39,607 bases of DNA, taken from assembly GCA_030154225.1 (NCBI GenBank), contig JASKKI010000016.1, positions 1 through 39,607 on the forward strand, in the 5' to 3' direction. Under the pieces are notes generated by a model, which was not told the origin of the DNA, searched no databases, and saw only the letters and a list, made by a program, of their open reading frames with translations. The translations under genes and the position numbers were made by a program. Of the stretch, positions 33,401 to 39,607 are shown piece by piece (the stretch's first letter is position 1; each line of letters opens with the position of its first letter). This stretch comes from Clostridia bacterium (lineage in GTDB: Bacteria; Bacillota; Peptococcia; Peptococcales; BICA1-8).

Positions 33401-33962
33401 AGTAAATATCCAGTATTCCACCTCGTAAACTAAATTGTCCGAAGCCTTCAACTTGTTCTACCCGTTCATAACCATATTGAATTAAATATTCAATTAATTC
33501 ATGCAAATCAACCTGCTCACCGACTTTAATATTTCTTATTGACTGCTTAAAAAACTCTAATGGAATTAAAGCTTTAGCTATGGCCTCTATGGGACAAACT
33601 ACCACTGATTTCCTGCCTTGAGCTAAACTTGCTAAAACCTGTAGCCTTTGCCGTTGAATTTCCATACTTTGGGCCAATACTTCAAAGGGTATAATTTCTA
33701 AAGGGGGAAAGTATAAAACATTAAAGTGTGGTAATAAAAAATTTAAATCATCCCAAACTTCTTTAGCTCGTTTAGGACTTTCACAAATAATTAACATGGA
33801 TTTATTTTGTTCATTGGCTATAGTAGCCGAAATTATGGTTTTCTGAATTCCTGTTAGTCCATAAAGCAGATGTTCGTCTTTTGTTTCCAAGGATTTTAAT
33901 ATCAAATTTATGTCATGTGCTCTACTTAGTGTTTTCAAAATAGGTGGTATTTTCTGCAGCAT
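30417..33962 (-). CDS. mfd: Transcription-repair coupling factor
   Basis: A 1181-residue Mfd, displacing stalled RNA polymerase and recruiting UvrA. UvrB-homology modules occupy the N-terminus, the RNA-polymerase interaction domain lies near 500-560 (VHSSHGIGRYLGVERLKVGN), and the SF2 motor follows with Walker A GDVGYGKTE (K665), DEEQ at 760-763 and LSATPIPRTLHMS. The TRCF C-terminal domain is intact. Its start codon lies just after the stop of the frameshifted upstream gene, and AGGAGG is inside the end of that reading frame. Confidence 0.97.
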   Translation of the reverse strand: MLQKIPPILKTLSRAHDINLILKSLETKDEHLLYGLTGIQKTIISATIANEQNKSMLIICESPKRAKEVWDDLNFLLPHFNVLYFPPLEIIPFEVLAQSMEIQRQRLQVLASLAQGRKSVVVCPIEAIAKALIPLEFFKQSIRNIKVGEQVDLHELIEYLIQYGYERVEQVEGFGQFSLRGGILDIYSVIYDKPIRIEFFDDEVDSIRFFNLETQRSLDKTNHIKLVPAREFFLLAENTQNGLSMIKKEYELQKQRLEKKKNRNAVDKLSIKVNEVIEKVNNKLYFPGLEQFQPFFYSQQGILIDYFPEGSIFCLDEPIRLKEALEYRERERNTSFTELLTSGSVLPGQSDFFFEFTSILNSLEKRKRIYLSLLPKKGLPGTVENVIGVETKSLPPFFAKIRLLADEIKEWKRKKYAIIVLLTSETKAQRLQQALNDCGVEAPWVGENYEPAPGQVFIAQGNLSSGVEFIKAQLVIVSENEIFQQPKKRPPKKMFQQNGQHITRLDDLKIGDYVVHSSHGIGRYLGVERLKVGNIERDYLIIKYAGEDRLYVPTDQVELLQKYIAGEGSAPKIHKLGGTEWQKTKLKVTNSVKKLAEGLLELYAKRQGIPGNAFSPDDHWQREFEDAFPYKETPDQLRAIEEVKNDMQKSIPMDRLICGDVGYGKTEVAIRAAFKAVNDGKQVAILVPTTVLAQQHYNTFRERFTNYPVTIEVVSRFKSTGEQKKILEGVKKGTVDIIIGTHRLLSKDVIFKDLGLLIIDEEQRFGVSHKEKLKRLKTQVDVLTLSATPIPRTLHMSLVGIRDMSVIETPPEDRYPIQTYVVEHSPELIKDAIRREMGRGGQVFYVHNRVEDIEKVAEDIRLLVPEARVGIGHGKMKEELLERVMMQFMEQELDVLVCTTIIETGLDISNVNTLIIDEADKMGLAQLYQLRGRVGRTNRVAYAYLTYKKDKILSPLAEKRLHAIREFTELGSGFKIAMRDLEIRGAGNLLGPEQHGHVASVGFDMYCRLLEEAVRELKGEKPAETVEVEIDLQVSSFIPEYYITDTSVKLEFYQKIRLVNTLKRVSDIEEELEDRFGDLPTETRNLLYLARLKVLATNCKIKSVKQKENLVNLSFASDPGLTGQELLGLAQKFRRKLSFSADNNLVIKINVSRLSTDECLVLLEKILMEISTLVSNKISLL

Positions 33963-33963
33963 G

Positions 33964-34315
33964 CTATCCTCCTCTTTTACCTAAAAGCCACAAAGTGGAC
34001 GTCCCGAAGGACCTCCACACATAGTTAATGTATGTGTTACATTTCATTACTTCTTTTAATAATATAACTGTTCCACCAGATATGGCAGATATACTTACTA
34101 TTATACCTAAACTAACATATCCTGTTAAATTATACAAATACCAGGTTATTCCTCCAAAAAAACTATGGGTTAATAAACCTAATATTCCAGGTTTTAATCC
34201 TCTGATATTTGTTTTTATATCCCAAATGCCTTCAATTATTCCAAAAATTAAGTAGGTGTAAAAAATAGAAGAATTTAAGTAAAGGGCTAAAGATGTTTTT
34301 AAGATTTATTAACAT
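33964..34315 (-). pseudogene. Frameshifted small membrane-protein gene between pth and mfd
   Basis: From ATG 34315 (after AAGGGG) the frame reads MLINLKNIFSPLLKFFYF and would stop soon. Shifting frame at the T6 run (34260-34265) opens a continuation YTYLIFGIIEGIWDIKTNIR and onward to TAG at 33964-33966, about 116 residues in all. With one T fewer the whole is a single frame. The continuation holds three hydrophobic segments (GILGLLTHSFFGGITWYLYN and VSLGIIVSISAISGGTVIL being the clearest). Its end overlaps the mfd ribosome site, suggesting former coupling. I recognise no family. Explanations are a pseudogene, a sequencing error in a homopolymer, or a slippery site. Confidence 0.5.
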
Positions 34316-34448
34316 TATATTCCCCTTTTCTTTAAACAATATTAATTAGTTATTAACATTAGAAGTTTAATATATAAATGTAATTAGTTGGGTTTACCCA
34401 AACTTCCAACCACCTTTTTACAACTTAGTTTTTAGAACCCTAGTTTTT

Positions 34449-35006
34449 TTAATTGAAATTATTCATCGCTTTTTCTATACCTTCAGTAATCCACATTTTA
34501 ATACCTAAAACGGCATTATTTATTCCTTCTTCAACATTCACTTTTTCCTCTTTAGTAAAGGTTGTTAAAACATAATCTTTTACTTCTGAATTATTAGATG
34601 GTCTACCAATACCGATTTTTAGCCTATCAAACTCCTGGGAATTTAAGTATTGAATTATGGATTTCAAGCCATTGTGCCCACCGGTACCTCCACCTGTTTT
34701 AAAACGTAATTTACCAACGGGCAAATCCAAATCATCATGGATAATAATAAAATCATCAATCTGTTCCTGATAAAAATTAATTAGTTGCAAAACAGATTGT
34801 CCACTTAAATTCATATAAGTTTGGGGTTTTACCAGCAAAATTTTTTTGCCATCCCAGAAGGTTGACTGAACCAAAGCCTGGGCTTGTTTTTTATCAATCT
34901 TTATATTTAAGATTTCAGCAATTTTATCCACAACCCAAAAACCAACATTATGCCTGGTATTTTCATACTTTTGTCCTGGATTGCCCAGACCTACTATCAT
35001 TAACAC
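34449..35006 (-). CDS. pth: Peptidyl-tRNA hydrolase
   Basis: A 185-residue Pth, releasing tRNA from dropped-off peptides. GLGNPGQKYENTRHNVGFWV contains N9 and the catalytic H19; IIHDDLDLPVGKLRFKTGGG and HNGLKSII are also intact. It starts at GTG, nine bases after GGAGG. It sits in the conserved ctc-pth-mfd order, although Bacillus has fin (yabK) between pth and mfd. Confidence 0.96.
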   Translation of the reverse strand: MLMIVGLGNPGQKYENTRHNVGFWVVDKIAEILNIKIDKKQAQALVQSTFWDGKKILLVKPQTYMNLSGQSVLQLINFYQEQIDDFIIIHDDLDLPVGKLRFKTGGGTGGHNGLKSIIQYLNSQEFDRLKIGIGRPSNNSEVKDYVLTTFTKEEKVNVEEGINNAVLGIKMWITEGIEKAMNNFN

Positions 35007-35233
35007 CTGTAATTACCTCCCCAAACCTAAACTAGTTCATAACTAATAGTTAAAATCTATTAGCTATATTTAGGCTTTATTTTGCTTTATTTATTAGTTT
35101 CTATCATGCTCACTAGTCTCAATCGAGGTTCTTATACTTTTTTGCATGCTATTTAGACCAGTAAACCAGTTTATCAATACTGACTGGCCCACTCGCCTTT
35201 GTGATCATACTTATTAAATAATTATAATATTAT
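35007..35233. other. Gap between ctc and pth
   Basis: 227 bases without an accepted gene. A short frame from a GTG near 35177 (MGQSVLINWFTGLNSMQKSI and 12 more residues) and weak inverted repeats (CCAGT / ACTGG) are present. No good ribosome site precedes the frame, so I leave it unassigned. Confidence 0.4.
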
Positions 35234-35863
35234 TTATTCTTTCCCTGCTACCTCCGGCTTTTCTTCACCAGTTTCATCTACTTTATCTACTTCTTCATCC
35301 TCATCGTCCATTACAGGTGGTATAACACTTATTAAAATTTGTTCAGGCTCTGAAAGTATTTTAACATTATTTTCAGTTTTAATATCTCCAACAGTTAACT
35401 TATCACCTATTTTTAATTTACTAATATCCATTGTAAAGCTTCCGGGGATGTCCTCGGGAAGACATTCTATTTCTACCGTTGTATCACCGTATTGAATTAT
35501 ACCTCCCTCTTTTATTCCCTGGGGTTCTCCAGTAAAGTTTATCTGTACCTCTGTTCTAATTTCTTGATCCAAAGAAATTTCTGCAAAGTCAACATGCCAG
35601 TAATGTCCTGTAACCGGGTGACTTTGGATTTCCTTAATCATAGCTTGAATGGGTTTACCGGCAATTATTAGATTTAAAATAGCATTAGTCCCATGATTAT
35701 TTAAGATACCGATTAAATCTTTTTTTACTACACTTACAGGTACAGTTCCAACCTTTTTCCCATAAACTACAGCCGGTAATACACCTTCCTTTCTCATTCT
35801 ATTTAGAGCACCCTTTCCTAAGGAGGTATTCCTTTTTGTAAGCTCTAAATTAATTGATTTCAT
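35234..35863 (-). CDS. ctc: General stress ribosomal protein L25 (Ctc/TL5)
   Basis: A 209-residue two-domain L25: the N-terminal 5S-rRNA-binding part (VVYGKKVGTVPVSVVKKD, HPVTGHYWHVDFAEISLDQE) and the C-terminal TL5 domain (IIQYGDTTVEIECLPEDIPG), then an acidic glutamate/aspartate tail. It stabilises the 5S region of the ribosome under stress. Confidence 0.94.
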   Translation of the reverse strand: MKSINLELTKRNTSLGKGALNRMRKEGVLPAVVYGKKVGTVPVSVVKKDLIGILNNHGTNAILNLIIAGKPIQAMIKEIQSHPVTGHYWHVDFAEISLDQEIRTEVQINFTGEPQGIKEGGIIQYGDTTVEIECLPEDIPGSFTMDISKLKIGDKLTVGDIKTENNVKILSEPEQILISVIPPVMDDEDEEVDKVDETGEEKPEVAGKE

Positions 35864-35926
35864 AATTTTCCAACTCCTTTCATTTAATTATTATACCCAA
35901 GTAGAGAAGAAGGAAAACATTTTATT

Positions 35927-36874
35927 CTAATCAAATAATTTACTTACTGATAAATCTTCATGGATACGAATTATTGCTTCTCCCATTATTGGTGCTACGG
36001 AAAGGACTTTAATCTTATCCAATTTTTTATCCTTACTTAATGGTATAGTATTGGTTGTAACGAGCTCAGCTATAGGAGATTTATCAAGCCTTGTTATAGC
36101 CGGGCCGGAAAGTACTGCATGGGTACAGCAAGCATATACATTTTTCGCTCCTCGTTCTAATAAGGCTTCGGCTCCATTAGTAATAGTCCCAGCTGTATCA
36201 ATAATATCATCGGTCATAATGACATTTTTACCCTTAACATCTCCAATAAGATTCATCACTTCAGAAACATTAGGCATAGGTCTTCTCTTATCAATAATAG
36301 CCAGTGGTGCACCAATACGCTCCGCTAAATTTCTAGCTCGAGTAACCCCGCCCATATCTGGTGAAACTACAACTACGTCTTCTAAGCCTTTATTTTTATA
36401 ATATTCTGCTAAGATAGGAACACCCAGTAAGTGGTCAACAGGAATGTCAAAAAATCCTTGAATTTGACCGGCATGTAAATCCATAGTTAATACTCTTCTA
36501 GCACCAGCTTGTACAATTAGATTAGCTACTAATTTTGCTGTTATAGGATCACGGGCTCTTGCTTTTCTGTCCTGTCTTGCATAACCATAATAAGGTAATA
36601 CTGCAGTAATTCTTCGGGCTGATGCCCTTCGTACAGCATCAATCATAATTAGAAGTTCCATAAGATTATCATTAACTGGAGTACAGGTTGGTTGAATGAT
36701 AAAAACATCTGCCCCCCTGACACTTTCATCAATAGTAACATTTATTTCACCATCACTAAACCGAGCTACCTTACTACTACCTAATTCCATTCCCAGGTAC
36801 TCAGCAATTTCTTCTGCCAACTGTACATTAGCATTTCCTGTTAAGACCTTTAAGTTTTTAAACCTTCTTGACAT
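35927..36874 (-). CDS. prs: Ribose-phosphate pyrophosphokinase
   Basis: A 315-residue PRPP synthase, supplying purine, pyrimidine, histidine and NAD pathways. Landmarks: [38 protein letters not shown], the flexible [11 protein letters not shown] region and the PRPP loop [16 protein letters not shown]. The upstream ATG 36892 lies within the ribosome site; ATG 36874 gives the canonical [10 protein letters not shown] start. Confidence 0.96.
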   Translation of the reverse strand: MSRRFKNLKVLTGNANVQLAEEIAEYLGMELGSSKVARFSDGEINVTIDESVRGADVFIIQPTCTPVNDNLMELLIMIDAVRRASARRITAVLPYYGYARQDRKARARDPITAKLVANLIVQAGARRVLTMDLHAGQIQGFFDIPVDHLLGVPILAEYYKNKGLEDVVVVSPDMGGVTRARNLAERIGAPLAIIDKRRPMPNVSEVMNLIGDVKGKNVIMTDDIIDTAGTITNGAEALLERGAKNVYACCTHAVLSGPAITRLDKSPIAELVTTNTIPLSKDKKLDKIKVLSVAPIMGEAIIRIHEDLSVSKLFD

Positions 36875-36893
36875 GGTGTAATGACCTCCCATT

Positions 36894-38255
36894 TTAATCC
36901 TTCTTCCCTTTTTGCCAACCAGGGATATTTTTTTGTCTTTGCCTAGCTATACCCAGAGCATTTTCCGGAACGTCCTGAGTAATAGTTGATCCGGCACCTA
37001 TGACAGCATTTTTACCAATACTTACTGGTGCTACAAGATTAGTGTTGCTACCTATAAATGCTTTATCATCTATCTTTGTAACATGCTTATTTTCACCATC
37101 AAAATTACATGTTATTGTACCACAACCAATATTTACATTTTCCCCTACAAAGGCATCTCCTATATAAGACAAATGAGGAACCTTACTACCTTTACCAATT
37201 TTAGATTTCTTTATTTCCACAAAATCTCCAACCTTGACATTGTCTTCCAAAAATGTGCCTGGTCTTAAATAAGCAAAGGGGCCAATTTGACAATTGTTAC
37301 CTATTTGACTCTCCAAAATTACAGAATTTTGCACATAAGAATTGTTGCCAATAATACTTGCTACAACTCTCGTTGCAGGACCTATAATACAATCTTCACC
37401 AATGATGGTATTTCCTTCTAAATAGGTGCCTGGATAAACGACTGTATCTGAACCTATTTTTACACCAGCCTCAATATAAGTTGCCTGCGGATCAATGATA
37501 GTAACCCCTGATAACATCAGTTTTTCCATAGTTCTAAACCGTAATATCTTTTCGGCCTGGGCAAGTTGTACCCTATTATTAATTCCAAGGCTTTCTTTTA
37601 TATCCTCAAGTATAAAGGATTCTACCCTTAATCCTTCTTGTGCAGCCAATTTAACCAAATCAGTAAGGTAATACTCCTTTTGTACATTATTATTTGTTAA
37701 TTTTTCTAGAAACTCCTTTAAAAAAGCACCATCAAAACAATAAGTACCGGTATTTATCTCCTTTACTATTTTCTCAACATCTGAAGCGTCTTTTTCTTCA
37801 ACAATGGCTTTTATTCCTTTATCATCCCGTATTATTCTACCATACCCTTGGGGGTCGTCAATAACTGCTGTTAATACAGTTATAACCGCATTGCTACTAT
37901 GATGCTTTTCTTCCAATTTATTTATTGTTTCTGATTTTAATAAAGGTGTATCTCCACATAAAACTAAAATAGTTTTATCTGAAACATTTAGCAAATCATT
38001 TGCTTGCATTACCGCATGGCCAGTACCTAGTTGTTCCCGCTGGTATACAATTTCTATTTCATCATCTAGTGCCTTTTCTATTAATTCAGCTCCATGCCCC
38101 AAAATGATAATTTTACGATTTACATCCGCTTTTCTTAAAGTATCTAGAACATGTTCTAACATTGAAATACCTGCAACTTTATGAAGAACTTTTGGTATTT
38201 TTGATTTCATTCGGGTTCCTTGACCGGCGGCCAATATTATCGCAGTATTAATCAT
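36894..38255 (-). CDS. glmU: Bifunctional UDP-N-acetylglucosamine pyrophosphorylase / glucosamine-1-phosphate acetyltransferase
   Basis: A 453-residue GlmU. The N-terminal nucleotidyltransferase has [19 protein letters not shown] and LCGDTPLL; the C-terminal half is a left-handed parallel beta-helix of hexapeptide repeats ([20 protein letters not shown]...) with the acetyltransferase HLSYIGDA motif. It makes UDP-GlcNAc for the wall. The frame opens at 38279, but ATG 38255 follows GGGGGG at proper spacing. Confidence 0.96.
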   Translation of the reverse strand: MINTAIILAAGQGTRMKSKIPKVLHKVAGISMLEHVLDTLRKADVNRKIIILGHGAELIEKALDDEIEIVYQREQLGTGHAVMQANDLLNVSDKTILVLCGDTPLLKSETINKLEEKHHSSNAVITVLTAVIDDPQGYGRIIRDDKGIKAIVEEKDASDVEKIVKEINTGTYCFDGAFLKEFLEKLTNNNVQKEYYLTDLVKLAAQEGLRVESFILEDIKESLGINNRVQLAQAEKILRFRTMEKLMLSGVTIIDPQATYIEAGVKIGSDTVVYPGTYLEGNTIIGEDCIIGPATRVVASIIGNNSYVQNSVILESQIGNNCQIGPFAYLRPGTFLEDNVKVGDFVEIKKSKIGKGSKVPHLSYIGDAFVGENVNIGCGTITCNFDGENKHVTKIDDKAFIGSNTNLVAPVSIGKNAVIGAGSTITQDVPENALGIARQRQKNIPGWQKGKKD

Positions 38256-38344
38256 ATAAATTGCCCCCCCATTACCCATTTTTCAACTATTAATAGTTAT
38301 ATCACAAATTTGAAACAAAAGTACATATTTTTTTAAAACACAAA

Positions 38345-38373
38345 AAAAAGGAGCCACTTTTTTCGCTCCTTTT
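38345..38373 (-). terminator. Terminator after spoVG
   Basis: AAAAAGGAGC and GCTCCTTTTT pair around a ten-base loop, followed by T8 on the minus strand. Confidence 0.85.
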
Positions 38374-38390
38374 TAGTCTAAGAACCTTGA

Positions 38391-38645
38391 CTATATTGCT
38401 TCTTCATAAGCTTTTAAGACTGCACTTTGAATAACATCTCTTGCAGATGAAGAAATCGGATGGGCAATGTCCCTAAATTCGCCATCTGGCATTTTTTTAC
38501 TAGGCATAGCTACAAATAACCCCTTTTGACCTTCAACTACCTTAACATCATGAACTACGAAGGCATCATCGAAAGTAACGGAAACTATCGCCTTCATTCT
38601 ACCGTCCATATTTATCTTTCTTATCCGTACATCCGTAATGTTCAT
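38391..38645 (-). CDS. spoVG: Stage V sporulation protein G, RNA-binding regulator
   Basis: An 84-residue Spo[22 protein letters not shown], then [17 protein letters not shown] and [20 protein letters not shown] (the conserved RNA/DNA-binding loop). It affects septation, cortex and virulence-type functions. A sigma-H promoter lies upstream. Confidence 0.97.
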   Translation of the reverse strand: MNITDVRIRKINMDGRMKAIVSVTFDDAFVVHDVKVVEGQKGLFVAMPSKKMPDGEFRDIAHPISSSARDVIQSAVLKAYEEAI

Positions 38646-38695
38646 TGCTTCACCACCCTTCCTGATATGCGGAACATTTTGACATCAATGACCAT

Positions 38696-38720
38696 ATTCG
38701 GCAATAATTTGGAAAATCCT
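38696..38720 (-). promoter_or_regulatory. Sigma-H promoter of spoVG
   Basis: AGGATTT (38714-38720) and GCCGAAT (38696-38702) are 11 bases apart on the minus strand, matching RnAGGAwwW-N11-12-RnnGAAT. In Bacillus spoVG is a classic sigma-H gene. Confidence 0.75.
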
Positions 38721-38756
38721 TCTTTAGTATAAGAAAATTACCAATAATAATGTTTT

Positions 38757-39590
38757 TTATACATGGGAATAATATTTTTTTGAATTAATAACTACTTTTT
38801 CATTCTTTTCATCTAATTCCACTAATTCTAATAGCCCTAAATAATTTTCAACCAGCTTATTTTGTGGCTCTTTAGTATCAACCAATACACCCAACCCTAG
38901 TACTTCTGACTTAAATTCCTTCATTAAATCAATCATACCTTTCGCTGTCCCACCGGCCTTCATAAAATCATCAATGATTATAACTTTCGCACCAGGATCT
39001 AAGGCTCTTCTGGCTAGAGACATCGTTCCAATTTTCCTGGTAGAACCTGAAACATAGTTGATACTTACCGCTGAGCCTTCTGTAACCCTACTGTCATCCC
39101 TGATAATAACCAGGGGTACATTAAAAGCTCTTGCTGTCATTAGGGCTATCGGAATACCCTTTGTTTCAACAGTTACAATACAATCTGGTTCTTTACCTAT
39201 AAATCTGTGAGCAAAAATAGTTCCGATTTTAGCTACAATTGAGGGGTCGTATATTATATCAGTCATATATAAGTATCCACCAGGTAAGATTCTTGTAGGA
39301 TCAGAAAGTTTTCGAGCCAAATTATCTAAAAATTCTTTCTCTATTTCCAGGCTATTATATGGTAAAAACTTTACCCCTCCAGCCGCCCCTGAAACAGTTT
39401 CAAGTTTGCCTTGCCCGGTTTGTTGTAAGGTTTCTTTAATAATAGTTAAATCTTCACTAATGCTTGATTTTGCTGATTGGAAAATTTCCGCAAAATATCC
39501 CAGGGTAAATAACTGATGTGGATTTTCTAGAAGTATTTTAGTCATTAGCACCATTCGTTCACTTCTACGCCATTTTTCCAATGATTTCAC
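38757..39590 (-). CDS. purR: Purine operon repressor PurR
   Basis: A 277-residue Firmicutes PurR: winged-helix N-terminus (RRSERMVLMTKILLENP..., SISEDLTIIKETLQQTGQGK) joined to a phosphoribosyltransferase-like domain whose PRPP loop is VIIIDDFMKAGGTAKG. PRPP relieves repression of purine genes. The start is GTG 39590 or TTG 39581, both near GGGGGG. Confidence 0.95.
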   Translation of the reverse strand: MKSLEKWRRSERMVLMTKILLENPHQLFTLGYFAEIFQSAKSSISEDLTIIKETLQQTGQGKLETVSGAAGGVKFLPYNSLEIEKEFLDNLARKLSDPTRILPGGYLYMTDIIYDPSIVAKIGTIFAHRFIGKEPDCIVTVETKGIPIALMTARAFNVPLVIIRDDSRVTEGSAVSINYVSGSTRKIGTMSLARRALDPGAKVIIIDDFMKAGGTAKGMIDLMKEFKSEVLGLGVLVDTKEPQNKLVENYLGLLELVELDEKNEKVVINSKKYYSHV

Positions 39591-39607
39591 CCCCCAATAG
39601 CTATCAT

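Noticed and set aside
34028-34255. 75-codon open frame on the plus strand
   Set aside because: It lies opposite the frameshifted minus-strand membrane ORF, whose hydrophobic pattern and coupling to mfd are more gene-like; no ribosome site supports the plus frame.

Overview
This window reads as chromosome from a low-GC, endospore-forming, flagellated member of the Firmicutes, most likely class Clostridia (Peptococcaceae- or Syntrophomonas-like). The evidence is a near-complete sporulation and cell-division housekeeping block (purR, spoVG, glmU, prs, ctc, pth, mfd, prsA, spoVT, spoVB, mazG, hup, rqcP, spoIID, yabP, yabQ, divIC, S1 protein, spoIIE, tilS, ftsH) in the order known from Bacillus and Clostridia, plus CodY, SpoIIE and flagellar YvyF/FlgM. 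The exact genus cannot be named from sequence reading alone. I see no rRNA, tRNA, insertion sequence, prophage or CRISPR array. Every convincing gene except comFC lies on the minus strand, so the text below follows transcription from high to low coordinates.

Region 39.6-28.5 kb: purR, spoVG (with a recognisable sigma-H promoter), glmU, prs, ctc, pth, a small frameshifted membrane-protein gene, mfd, prsA and spoVT. Region 28.5-22.7 kb: spoVB-like flippase, mazG, hup, rqcP, spoIID-like lipoprotein, yabP and yabQ. Between yabQ and divIC, which are normally adjacent, an amino-acid ABC transporter (glnH-glnP-glnQ) is inserted. It has its own consensus promoter and a ~270-nt structured leader RNA ending in a strong terminator, which I cannot assign to a known riboswitch class. 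Region 19.7-11.6 kb: divIC, an S1-domain protein, ppx, a 51-residue zinc-ribbon protein, an unusual DUF3794-like protein, spoIIE, tilS and ftsH (no hpt gene between tilS and ftsH).

Region 9.7-4.7 kb is accessory metabolism: ndk, an aminotransferase followed by a fluoroacetyl-CoA-thioesterase-type hotdog protein, a stand-alone protein resembling only the N-terminal domain of clostridial dihydropteroate synthase, bioY under a clear BirA operator, a PanT-like ECF S component, then coaX. Region 3.9-0 kb: dusB, codY, comFC (inverted), yvyF and the start of flgM.

The non-coding DNA is informative. Three intergenic hairpins share a conserved apical domain on compensating stems. A near-identical 77/85-bp repeat occurs twice. 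Several terminators share the same downstream tail, and four intergenic stretches carry seven-base tandem repeats. Starts of about ten genes were moved from the longest open frame to the codon correctly spaced from a Shine-Dalgarno site.
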